A DNA stretch of 64,000 nucleotides, taken from Niastella yeongjuensis (GTDB taxonomy: Bacteria; Bacteroidota; Bacteroidia; Chitinophagales; Chitinophagaceae). Under the pieces are notes generated by a model. The model searched no databases. It saw nothing but the letters and a program-made list of their open reading frames with translations, and was not told the DNA's origin. This document shows positions 43,645 to 51,715 of the stretch, piece after piece; position 1 is the stretch's first letter; every line of letters starts with the position of its first letter. The position numbers and the translations under genes are program-made. The stretch lies in NCBI RefSeq assembly GCF_900110245.1, contig NZ_FOCZ01000019.1:1-64000 (forward strand), read 5' to 3'.

Positions 43645-43683
43645 TAATCACAATTGATAACCAGGCGTCACATGAGAAAATTT

Positions 43684-43712
43684 GGCGTTCCGTTCAGTCG
43701 GGACGCCTTTTT
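43684..43712 (+). terminator. Intrinsic terminator
   Basis: GGCGTTCCG / CGGGACGCC (one G-T pair), loop TTCAGT, followed by TTTTT, 40 bp past the stop codon. Confidence 0.85.
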
Positions 43713-43726
43713 CGTTAATTTAGGGA

Positions 43727-44392
43727 ATGGGTGAAGCAGAACTCTATACTACCACTAATCAGCTCATCATACATTCTGTGATCTTCTTTTATGGGGATGC
43801 GGCCAGCAAAGATCTATCCTGGCAAATAGCCAACGACATTAGCAAACACTGGAATGAACCCAACGCCCAAATAAAGATCAATGATGACATGTATACGGTT
43901 CAATTTGAAATTGATGGCATTTATGAACCAGATCTTAACCCCGAAAAGGTTTGGTACAACGATAATCCACGCTTTAACTTTTTTCGCATCGAAGAATTTG
44001 CCAACGGCAACATTTCCTTTGTAGATGACATCGGCAGTAATACCGGTTATTTTAAACTCGACAACCTTTTACAAACGTCCACTACCGCACCCCATGAATA
44101 CGGGCACACGATCGGGTTGGTGCATCCTACCAACCTCGACATCAGGGGCAAGGGCATACCCGGTATTATGTATCCCCGCGGCACTATTGTTGACCCGCCC
44201 TTTCAATACAATCCCGAAGCCCGGGCCGGCGATAATACCAATGGCGGTACCATGAACCCCGTTTACCGAAAAGTATTACAAGCCGATATAGAAGACTTAA
44301 AACTACATAAACTGTTTTTTACCAATTGCAAGGCGGTGGTGGGTGGCTTTTCCAGCCTGTATCATGAAAAGCATACCCCTGCAGTTTCATAA
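43727..44392 (+). CDS. Metzincin-type zinc protease, no signal peptide
   Basis: 221 residues. The zinc motif is HEYGHTIGLVH (His123, Glu124, His127, His133), and the Met-turn is GIMYPRG. This is the complete HExxHxxGxxH metzincin signature as in matrixins (M10). There is no hydrophobic N-terminus, no propeptide Cys switch and no T9SS tail, so by sequence it appears cytoplasmic or exported by an unusual route. The start MGEAEL lies 14 bp after the previous terminator. The C-terminal 30 residues contain one Cys and no recognised domain. The substrate is unknown. Confidence 0.85.
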   Translation: MGEAELYTTTNQLIIHSVIFFYGDAASKDLSWQIANDISKHWNEPNAQIKINDDMYTVQFEIDGIYEPDLNPEKVWYNDNPRFNFFRIEEFANGNISFVDDIGSNTGYFKLDNLLQTSTTAPHEYGHTIGLVHPTNLDIRGKGIPGIMYPRGTIVDPPFQYNPEARAGDNTNGGTMNPVYRKVLQADIEDLKLHKLFFTNCKAVVGGFSSLYHEKHTPAVS

Positions 44393-44473
44393 ATACCTGA
44401 TTTTTCTGCCCTTCACCGGTAATATTTACGTGACTGCCGCGACATACTTCTAACACCCGTTAAACAGGTAAAC

Positions 44474-45370
44474 ATGGCAATTCTTACCGTTGAGAATCTA
44501 CATAAAAATTACGGCCCTATTCAGGCATTAAAAGGGGTTTCTTTTTCCGTGCCCAAAGGTTCGGTTTTCGGCATCCTTGGCCCTAACGGCAGTGGCAAAA
44601 CGACCCTGCTGGGTATTGTCCTGAATGTATTAAAAGCCTCCTCTGGTTCGTTTAAACTGTTTGACGAGGAACCTTCGCATGTGCACCGGCAACAGATTGG
44701 TACCCTGCTGGAAACACCCAATTTTTATCATTACCTGAACGCAGTACAGAATTTAACAATAGCGGCTACTATCAAACAACGGGGCAGCGCAGACATAAAC
44801 CGGGTGTTGGAACTGGTTAACCTGGAACAACGCAAGTTCTCTAAATTCAGCACCTATTCACTGGGCATGAAACAACGACTGGCTATTGCCAGCAGTCTGC
44901 TCGGCGACCCCGATGTGCTTATCTTTGATGAACCCACCAATGGCCTCGATCCCGTAGGTATTGCAGAGACCCGGGAGCTGATCAAAAAGTTACACCAGGC
45001 CGGTAAAACCATTATCATGGCCAGCCACCTGCTCGATGAGGTGGAGAAAGTTTGCACCCATGTAGCCATTTTGCAAAAAGGCACGCTGCTTACACATGGG
45101 CATGTGGATGAAATACTGATCACCGATGAAATTGTAGAAACCGGCGCCGCCAATTTGCAGCAATTGCAAAACATCCTGCAACAATACCCGGGCGCCAAAA
45201 GGGTGTATGTAAACGACCAGCATGTTGAATTGACTTTCGCCGCAGGCACCGCCTCACTGGAAGCATTGAACCGGTATTGTTTTGAGCACGGTATAACACT
45301 TCATCACCTGCGCCTTCGCAAAAAAAGCCTGGAAACCAAATTCTTTGAACTTACGCAAAACACTAAATAA
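44474..45370 (+). CDS. ABC transporter ATP-binding protein (BcrA/GldA-like)
   Basis: 298 residues. Walker A GPNGSGKTTLL (about 38), signature YSLGMKQRLAIA, Walker B VLIFDEPTNGLD, switch His in ASHLLDE. The ~75-residue C-terminal extension (beta-alpha-beta, LQNILQQYPGAKRVYV) is typical of CcmA/BcrA-type exporters. It ends 1 bp before its permease gene, so the two are translationally coupled. Cargo unknown. Confidence 0.92.
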   Translation: MAILTVENLHKNYGPIQALKGVSFSVPKGSVFGILGPNGSGKTTLLGIVLNVLKASSGSFKLFDEEPSHVHRQQIGTLLETPNFYHYLNAVQNLTIAATIKQRGSADINRVLELVNLEQRKFSKFSTYSLGMKQRLAIASSLLGDPDVLIFDEPTNGLDPVGIAETRELIKKLHQAGKTIIMASHLLDEVEKVCTHVAILQKGTLLTHGHVDEILITDEIVETGAANLQQLQNILQQYPGAKRVYVNDQHVELTFAAGTASLEALNRYCFEHGITLHHLRLRKKSLETKFFELTQNTK

Positions 45371-45371
45371 C

Positions 45372-46175
45372 ATGGGGCAATTATTAGCTATAGAATGGAT
45401 GAAGCTGAAGAACTACCGTGCTTTCTGGATCCTGTTTTGCATTTACCTGGCTACCATCTTTGGCGCTAACTATATCATTTATCGCATTCAATTAATAATA
45501 TATTCTGAACGCCAGGCAAAGGGAATTGCCACTATGGTGTTGGGCAATCCGCCCTACTCCTTCCCTACGGTTTGGCAGGCAGTTGCCCACGTAAGCAGCT
45601 GGCTGTTGTTTATTCCCGGTTTGATCATGATCCTCACCATCACCAACGAATACAGTTTTAAAACACACAGACAAAACATTATCGATGGCTGGACGCGCCA
45701 ACAATTCATTACCTCCAAAATATTGCTGGCTGCAGCATTTGCTTTATTATCTACCGTAGTGGTAGCTATCACCGCCGTTATCTTTGGTTTTATGTCGGGC
45801 GATGCATCTTTTAGTTTTGAAGGCTTCTCTTACATCGGTTATTTTCTGTTACAGGCAATGAGCTATATTATGGTAGCCGTGCTGATGGCAGTGTTATTTA
45901 AAAGAGGCGCATTGGCCATTGGGGTATTCTTCGCTTACTCCACAGTACTGGAGCAGATCGTTGTACTGATCTTAAACAAATACGCGGACTATTCCGGCCG
46001 GTATTTACCATTGGAAACCACCGATGTGATGGTCCCGTTCCCGCACATTCAACGCGTGATCAATAAATTCCTGGCTACAACGCCCAATTACACGGCCATC
46101 TTTATTGTGGCCCTGATATACCTGGCTGCGTATTTATTTATTACAGTCAGAAAATTTCAGACAGACGATATGTAA
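45372..46175 (+). CDS. ABC-2 type transporter permease
   Basis: 267 residues. The start ATG 45372 (MGQLLAIEWMKLKNYRAFW) is preferred; the frame opens 9 codons earlier inside the ATPase gene. About six helices lie at ~20-42, 68-92, 112-140, 155-175, 182-205 and 240-262. EWMKLKNYRAFW is the typical amphipathic start of ABC-2 subfamily membrane proteins. Forms an exporter with the ATPase. Its end abuts the convergent TIGR01777 gene with no spacer. Confidence 0.9.
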   Translation: MGQLLAIEWMKLKNYRAFWILFCIYLATIFGANYIIYRIQLIIYSERQAKGIATMVLGNPPYSFPTVWQAVAHVSSWLLFIPGLIMILTITNEYSFKTHRQNIIDGWTRQQFITSKILLAAAFALLSTVVVAITAVIFGFMSGDASFSFEGFSYIGYFLLQAMSYIMVAVLMAVLFKRGALAIGVFFAYSTVLEQIVVLILNKYADYSGRYLPLETTDVMVPFPHIQRVINKFLATTPNYTAIFIVALIYLAAYLFITVRKFQTDDM

Positions 46176-47102
46176 CTACTTTTTCAACAGATCGTCGAGC
46201 GCTACTTCCAGGGTGGGAAATAAAAACTGGAAGCCGCTGCTTTTGATCTTTTCACAGCTTACCCGGGCGCTTTTCAGGATCTCGATACTTAATTCTCCCA
46301 ATACCAGTTTCAACAGGAAAGAAGGAACATAGACAGGAATGTAAAACTTCCCTTTCATTTTTTTAGCCAGGGTCAGCATCAGGTGCTTATTGGTCACCGG
46401 TTCGGGGGCTACCATATTGTATTCACCACGTATTCTTTCTTTTTCAATAGCGAGTGCAAACAACCGGCACACATCATCGATGTGGATCCAGCTGGTCACC
46501 TGATCACCGCTGCCAAAGAACGTTGCCACACCGGCCTTTACGGGTTTCTTAAACTCTGCCAGGGCACCGCCTTCATTACTTAATACAATGCCACAGCGAA
46601 ATATTACCAGGCGTTTGTTCAGGGCTGTTACCGGTCTGATAGCATTTTCCCATTGTACGCAGGTATCTCCCAGAAAGCCGGGATCGGCAGGATCACTTTC
46701 TGTAAAGAATTTTTGGGAAGGGTTTCTTTTATTATCATCGCCATAAAAGCCAATACCACTCATGCTGATCACAGCCTGTACCTTATTGGTATTTTCCTGC
46801 ATGGCTTTTACCAGCAGCTGGCCGCTTTGCACCCGGCTGTCAACAATTTCTTTTTTGCGCTTTTTCGACCAGCGTTTATCGGCCACACCGGCACCAGCGA
46901 GGTTGATGATAAAATCGGCTTTTTGCAAGGCAGCTATATCAATGGATTGGTTGGCAGGGTCCCAGGCGGCATAGGAAACAGCGCCAGAAGCTGGCCGGGG
47001 ATGGCGGGTAAGAATAATTACTTCGTGTTGTTTTTCAACCAGGACCTTACTCAGGCTTTTGCCTATGGTACCGGTGCCGCCGGTGATTAATATAGTTGCC
47101 AT
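46176..47102 (-). CDS. TIGR01777 family NAD-dependent epimerase/dehydratase-like protein
   Basis: 308 residues. Extended SDR fold with ATILITGGTGTIGKSL (GxxGxxG) and IILTRHP, then YAAWDP, INLAGAGVADKRW and SMSGIGFYGD (catalytic Tyr in the YGD variant). The C-terminal DUF1731 segment is around LPSFLLKLVLGELS. Matches the TIGR01777/YfcH family, whose substrate is unknown, although plant relatives act in chloroplasts. The -7 promoter element is only 4 bp upstream of the ATG, so the mRNA should be leaderless. Confidence 0.92.
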   Translation of the reverse strand: MATILITGGTGTIGKSLSKVLVEKQHEVIILTRHPRPASGAVSYAAWDPANQSIDIAALQKADFIINLAGAGVADKRWSKKRKKEIVDSRVQSGQLLVKAMQENTNKVQAVISMSGIGFYGDDNKRNPSQKFFTESDPADPGFLGDTCVQWENAIRPVTALNKRLVIFRCGIVLSNEGGALAEFKKPVKAGVATFFGSGDQVTSWIHIDDVCRLFALAIEKERIRGEYNMVAPEPVTNKHLMLTLAKKMKGKFYIPVYVPSFLLKLVLGELSIEILKSARVSCEKIKSSGFQFLFPTLEVALDDLLKK

Positions 47103-47106
47103 AGTA

Positions 47107-47114
47107 CAAAGGTA
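47107..47114 (-). promoter_or_regulatory. -7 promoter element TACCTTTG
   Basis: Exact TAnnTTTG on the minus strand with only 4 bp between it and the ATG at 47102. A TTG (47131-47133) lies 16 bp further upstream. Confidence 0.55.
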
Positions 47115-47140
47115 GGAGTTGAATCTGATACAAGATGTAT

Positions 47141-47290
47141 TGTCAGTTGTGAGTTGTGAGTTGTCAGTAGTGAGTGGGTTTCCGATATTCGGAGTTCTCT
47201 AATTTCCGCGAGTTCGCGAATAGTCGGATTGCCTGGATTTAGGAGGCTAACTCACTACTCACAACTCACTACTGACAACTCACTACTCAC
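47141..47290. repeat. Large heptamer array, GTGAGTN type, with inverted arms
   Basis: Left arm 47142-47178: GTCAGTT, GTGAGTT, GTGAGTT, GTCAGTA, GTGAGTG. Right arm 47249-47290: CTCACTA, CTCACAA, CTCACTA, CTGACAA, CTCACTA, CTCAC. The arms are strongly complementary and enclose ~70 bp with further small inversions (CCGATATTCGG, TCGCGA). The array ends at the A-run of the ftsZ terminator. Confidence 0.85.
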
Positions 47291-47322
47291 AAATAAAAAA
47301 TCCCCCCGATTAGTCGGGGGGA
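47291..47322 (-). terminator. Terminator of the division/cell wall cluster
   Basis: Perfect 9-bp stem TCCCCCCGA / TCGGGGGGA with loop TTAG (47301-47322); on the minus strand it is followed by TTTTTTATTT. It lies ~127 bp past the ftsZ stop codon. The remaining part of this gap (47323-47448) shows nothing else. Confidence 0.9.
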
Positions 47323-47448
47323 CTACAACTAAAAACAACAATCGCTGTGTTAAAACAATCGATTTATACCTGGTACTTCTGTTCAATGAACCTTTACTCT
47401 CAATACAACAGTAGCACACCAGGCGGGATAGATACTAAACAACTATTA

Positions 47449-49275
47449 TTAATCCGGTTTCTTTCCATCTAAAAACGTGTTCAGCGTGGAAATTTGGGTA
47501 TTATTATTTTCGTCGGTTTTTACTTCATACTTGCTGTAGAAGTTTTCTACGCTTGAAAATGTGTTATACAGTTCCAGATTGCGGCGGATGTATGCCGGCA
47601 CAGTTTCAAACTCGTTGTTAGGGTCTGCTCCGTTAATGTTGAACGAAAGATTGCGCAATTTTTGAATTCGTTCGGCAGCACGGCGTTTTTGATCTTCTGC
47701 TTCGTCTAGCATCGCCAGGTCCTCTGCAGAAATATTGCCGCCACTAACAGGGGGTTGAGAATGGTAGGCCCCAGGCACATCCGTCGCTGAAATATCATCT
47801 TTGAAAACCAGATGCAGGTCATTGGAATCATCATCTTCCTGGACCGGTTTTGCACTGGTGTTTCTGACAGGTTCCTTCACAGGGTTGTGTTCTGCCTTGG
47901 ATTCGTTTGTTTTCGGTTCTGCATAAATATTGGAAGGCTTGGCCAAGTATCCTCCGGATGCTGCAGACACCGAAGAATTATTTTGATTTTTTTGTGCTTG
48001 TTGTGTAGCTGGCACAGGGTCGGATGGTTGCGAAAGTACCCATTCGATCCTTTCCGGGGCCTCATTTTTATCCACAGTATTTTTACCTGCGTCGTCATTC
48101 GTATAAAGCTCCATCGTAGGTTCGGCAACGGTAGAATCGCCATCGATCAACCGGGGCGCCAGCTCAGGTTTGATCTCCAGGTCACCCTTCTCTCCCTGCT
48201 CGGCAACCGGTTGCTCCTTTTTAGGTTTTTCCGGTTGTTGGTTTAAAGAAAGCAGGATTTTCTCATCCTTCTTAGGTTCCACTTTAGGCGTTGCCTTCTT
48301 AAAAGGGTCTTTATGTTCAAAACCAGTAGCGATCAGCGTAATGCCTATTTTGTCGCCCAGGGCAGCATCGTAGCCCATACCGAGGATCACATCAGAATCT
48401 TCCCCGGCCTGGCTCAATAAATAGTTTTGAATGATCTCCACTTCATCCATGGTAAACTCATGGTCACCTTCCGATGAATTGATATTTATTAATATCCATT
48501 TGGCGCCTCGGATATCATTATCGTTCAGCAATGGCGAGTTCAGCGCTTCTTCAATACAACGAATAGCGCGGTCTTCACCCCTGGCAGTTGCACTACCAAG
48601 AATAGCCACCCCGCCATTACGCATAATGGTACATACGTCGGCAAAGTCAACGTTGATCTGGCCAGTGCTATTAATTACATCCGTAATACATTTAGCAGCA
48701 GTTGCCAATACATTATCTGCTTTGGAGAAAGCATCTTTCATTTTCAGGTTACCAAACTGATGACGCAATTTGTCATTGCTGATCACCAACAGGGTATCAA
48801 CCGACTGTTTCAGTTGTTTGATGCCATTCTCGGCCTGTGCCTGACGTTTTGGACCTTCATATGAAAACGGGGTAGTTACAATACCTACAGTAAGTATGCC
48901 TAATTCCTTACATATTTTGGCAATAATAGGCGCTCCACCGGTACCGGTGCCACCACCCATACCTGCAGTAATAAACGCCATTTTAGTGTTTACTTCCAAA
49001 ATACGCTTCAGCTCTTCCAGGCTTTCTTCTGTTGCCTGCCGGCCAATTTCCGGATTGGCGCCTGCCCCCAATCCCTGTGTAAGGTGGGGCCCCAACTGCA
49101 CTTTATTAGGCACCTGGCTTCTTGCTATAGCCTGGGCATCGGTGTTACAAATAATAAAATTTACGCCCTCGATCTGCTGGCCGTACATGTGGTTAACCGC
49201 ATTGCTACCACCACCTCCTACACCTATGACTTTTAGTATAGATGATTTTTCCTTCGGTAAATCAAAATGAATCAT
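47449..49275 (-). CDS. ftsZ: Cell division GTPase FtsZ
   Basis: 608 residues, well above the usual ~380-400. Tubulin-like GTPase that forms the Z-ring. GTP-binding signature GMGGGTGTGGAP (about 105-116), N-terminal VIGVGGGGSNAVNHM, and T7-loop NVDFADVCTIM. The globular core ends near 330 (ITLIATGFEH). It is followed by a ~230-residue low-complexity linker rich in Pro, Glu, Lys, Asn. The C-terminal peptide that should bind FtsA is recognisable as VPAYIRR (about 559), but 43 more residues follow it. Last gene of the cluster. Confidence 0.97.
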   Translation of the reverse strand: MIHFDLPKEKSSILKVIGVGGGGSNAVNHMYGQQIEGVNFIICNTDAQAIARSQVPNKVQLGPHLTQGLGAGANPEIGRQATEESLEELKRILEVNTKMAFITAGMGGGTGTGGAPIIAKICKELGILTVGIVTTPFSYEGPKRQAQAENGIKQLKQSVDTLLVISNDKLRHQFGNLKMKDAFSKADNVLATAAKCITDVINSTGQINVDFADVCTIMRNGGVAILGSATARGEDRAIRCIEEALNSPLLNDNDIRGAKWILININSSEGDHEFTMDEVEIIQNYLLSQAGEDSDVILGMGYDAALGDKIGITLIATGFEHKDPFKKATPKVEPKKDEKILLSLNQQPEKPKKEQPVAEQGEKGDLEIKPELAPRLIDGDSTVAEPTMELYTNDDAGKNTVDKNEAPERIEWVLSQPSDPVPATQQAQKNQNNSSVSAASGGYLAKPSNIYAEPKTNESKAEHNPVKEPVRNTSAKPVQEDDDSNDLHLVFKDDISATDVPGAYHSQPPVSGGNISAEDLAMLDEAEDQKRRAAERIQKLRNLSFNINGADPNNEFETVPAYIRRNLELYNTFSSVENFYSKYEVKTDENNNTQISTLNTFLDGKKPD

Positions 49276-49471
49276 AGCTTACTGTTTAACAGCCCCACCA
49301 GCCTACCCTTCACTCGCTGCTGAGACCAGATTAAGAATAATAACGGGTTAGTTTAACAAATTTGCATTGTAATGGTTTACCCATTGTAATGCTGGCATTT
49401 TTCATATTCCCCGGATTTTCTTTTTCAATAGGTTGATTGGTGTCGTGGGCCGGAACTCTCATATATATTAA

Positions 49472-50851
49472 TTATAACGCGTGGTCTTCTTCTTCCTTGA
49501 ACAGTTCAATGATACCATCTTTGAACTTGCCCCAGAAATCTTTAATCCCCTTGCGATTCCTTAACTTTTCTGTTTGCAATTCCTCTTCCTCTTCAAAAAC
49601 ATCTTCTTCTACGAGTTCAGTTTTGCGCAGGTTTTCGGGGATCTCCATTTTCCTGAACTGGTTCTCGAATTGCTTGCGATGATTTTCATAATCGCTGTAG
49701 CCTTTCATTATAAGACCGATACAAGTTGAATAAGTTGGGCGGGCCAGTTCTTCAATATGTCCGGCAGCCAGGTGTTCTGTTGGGAAACCGATGCGGGCAT
49801 TCAAACCGGTTACGTATTCTGTTAACTGGATCAGGTGTTTTAATTGTGAACCTCCACCGGTTAATACGATACCACCATTCAGCATGCGGTTATCCAGGCC
49901 AACCTGCTTTAAGTGATAGGTAACAAAATCCATGATCTCACTCATACGTGCCTGTATGATGTTCGCCAGGTTCTTTACACTGATCTCTTTGGCGGGCATT
50001 CCACGCAAACCAGGTATGGTAATGAAGGCATTACTGCGGGCTTCATTGGCCAGGGCACTGCCAAACTGCACTTTCATTTGCTCAGCCTGTGTTTTCAATA
50101 CACCCAAGCCTGTTTTAATATCGTTGGTAATGTTCTCACCACCAAATGGGATAACAGCAGTATGTTTTAATATTCCTTCATAGAACACAGCCAGGTCGGT
50201 TGTACCACCACCAATGTCAACAATAGCCACCCCAGCTTCCAGGTCTTCAATTCCCATAACGGCTGCGGCAGATGCCAGTGGTTGCAATACCAGGTCCTTT
50301 GTTTTCAATCCACTTTTATCTACAGCACGGGTAATATTGCGGATGGCATTTTTGTCGCCGGTGATGATGTGGAAATTAGCACCAATTTTCACGCCACCAT
50401 AGCCAATTGGGTTAGGAATATTTTGAAAATTATCAACTGTGAACTCCTGGGGTATCACATCGATGATCTGATCACCGGCAGGAATGTATGTTTTGTATTG
50501 ATCATTGATCAGCTGATCGATCTCACGTTGCGAAATTTCATCGTCGTTATTCTGACGCACAATATCACCACGGGTTTGCAAGCTTTTTATATGATGACCT
50601 GCAATACCAACATATACCTCAGAGATTTCCAAACCGGGATTTGATGCATAACAGTTTTCAAGTGCCATGGTAATGGCCTTGATGGTTTCATCGATATTAA
50701 GCACCTGTCCGTGCTTAACACCATTGGAGTTTGCCCGGCCAAAACCGAGGATCTCCAGTTTGCCGAACTCGTTCTTTCGACCGGCAATCGCGGCAATTTT
50801 TGTCGTACCGATGTCCAGTCCGACAATAATGGGTTGTTGTTCGTGTTGCAT
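49472..50851 (-). CDS. ftsA: Cell division protein FtsA
   Basis: 459 residues. Actin-like ATPase that tethers FtsZ to the membrane and recruits the divisome. Phosphate 1 motif GLDIGTTKIAAIAG (10-23), SHS2/1C domain around 85-165 (EVYVGIAGHHIKSL), VVDIGGGTTDLAVF, and the adenosine motif GIVLTGGGSQLKHL. It has a charged Glu-rich stretch (VEEDVFEEEEEL) and ends in an amphipathic segment (FWGKFKDGIIELFKEE), the probable membrane-targeting helix. It is separated from ftsZ by 196 bp and from ftsQ by 81 bp. Confidence 0.96.
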   Translation of the reverse strand: MQHEQQPIIVGLDIGTTKIAAIAGRKNEFGKLEILGFGRANSNGVKHGQVLNIDETIKAITMALENCYASNPGLEISEVYVGIAGHHIKSLQTRGDIVRQNNDDEISQREIDQLINDQYKTYIPAGDQIIDVIPQEFTVDNFQNIPNPIGYGGVKIGANFHIITGDKNAIRNITRAVDKSGLKTKDLVLQPLASAAAVMGIEDLEAGVAIVDIGGGTTDLAVFYEGILKHTAVIPFGGENITNDIKTGLGVLKTQAEQMKVQFGSALANEARSNAFITIPGLRGMPAKEISVKNLANIIQARMSEIMDFVTYHLKQVGLDNRMLNGGIVLTGGGSQLKHLIQLTEYVTGLNARIGFPTEHLAAGHIEELARPTYSTCIGLIMKGYSDYENHRKQFENQFRKMEIPENLRKTELVEEDVFEEEEELQTEKLRNRKGIKDFWGKFKDGIIELFKEEEDHAL

Positions 50852-50932
50852 ATCTATCCTGTTTTTAGTTGTTGTATAGGGAGTGGCCTATATTAATTCT
50901 TCAATCTTCTTATTACTGTAACCTCTTTCTTC

Positions 50933-51715
50933 TTATGTTCCCTTCACCCCAATCACCTGTCGTGCGTATCGTACATTCAGCCTTTGGTAAACATCCATGC
51001 CTGTTTTGCTCAACACCTGCTGGTAAAACAACAGCAACCGCTTAAACTTTTTCTCGTAATCGGTACCATCTCCAAATTCAATGATATGGTTGCCTACAAC
51101 GGGGATCATGTCAAATGTGCGATCGGGTTGGATGTCTATCTGCGAAACCTGTGCCATCCAGAATTCATCGTGTAACAGGTAATTGCTGATATTGATTATA
51201 TCCCGCATCATCGCACTATCTGCTCCGGTTAGTTTATCTTTTTCTGATGGAAAGCCGGTAACCACGGGCAAACGGGCCGAGAACTTTTCTGACAGCGGCA
51301 GCTTTGCGCCACTGCTATCGATATAAAAGCTATTGCCTTCAGCCGTAAATACCCTGGCAACGGGTACGCGCTCTTCTACACGCACCTGCAATACCCGGCC
51401 GTTATCAAAGAACAATTCTGCATCTTTCACCCACACATTACGCTTCAACTGGTTTTCCATCCGGCGCAGGTCGAAGCTTTTTATAGACCGGCCCTTGATG
51501 CTGCCCTGGCTGGTTAGTAAGGTGGTGATGTCTTTTTTATCGAGGAACCATTCATTGGCTTTGCCCTCGATGCGGATCTCCTGCCCTTTACAGGTCTTAT
51601 TGCTCTGCGCTTTCATGGCCGCTGCCAGCAATACTATAGTACCAGCTGCTATTAACAGCCAGAAGATTGCCAGTATCGGTTTTTTGAAAGCGCGTTTCTT
51701 TTTCACCTTTGTCAA
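50933..51715 (-). CDS. ftsQ: Cell division protein FtsQ/DivIB
   Basis: 260 residues. One membrane helix (about 14-33, LAIFWLLIAAGTIVLLAAAM) with a short basic cytoplasmic N-terminus. A POTRA domain (about 42-110, KEIRIEGKANEWFL-type start) and a beta domain (VEERVPVARVF, TGFPSE) follow in the periplasm. It links the Z-ring assembly to septal synthesis with FtsL/FtsI/FtsW. The frame starts with TTG at 51715, the base directly after the murC TAA; a GTG three codons later is an alternative. The N-terminus has only Lys/Arg before the helix. Confidence 0.9.
   Translation of the reverse strand: MTKVKKKRAFKKPILAIFWLLIAAGTIVLLAAAMKAQSNKTCKGQEIRIEGKANEWFLDKKDITTLLTSQGSIKGRSIKSFDLRRMENQLKRNVWVKDAELFFDNGRVLQVRVEERVPVARVFTAEGNSFYIDSSGAKLPLSEKFSARLPVVTGFPSEKDKLTGADSAMMRDIINISNYLLHDEFWMAQVSQIDIQPDRTFDMIPVVGNHIIEFGDGTDYEKKFKRLLLFYQQVLSKTGMDVYQRLNVRYARQVIGVKGT

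Noticed and set aside
47141-47290. CRISPR array
   Set aside because: Units are 7 bp, contiguous and inverted between arms; no 20-40 bp direct repeats with unique spacers and no cas genes.
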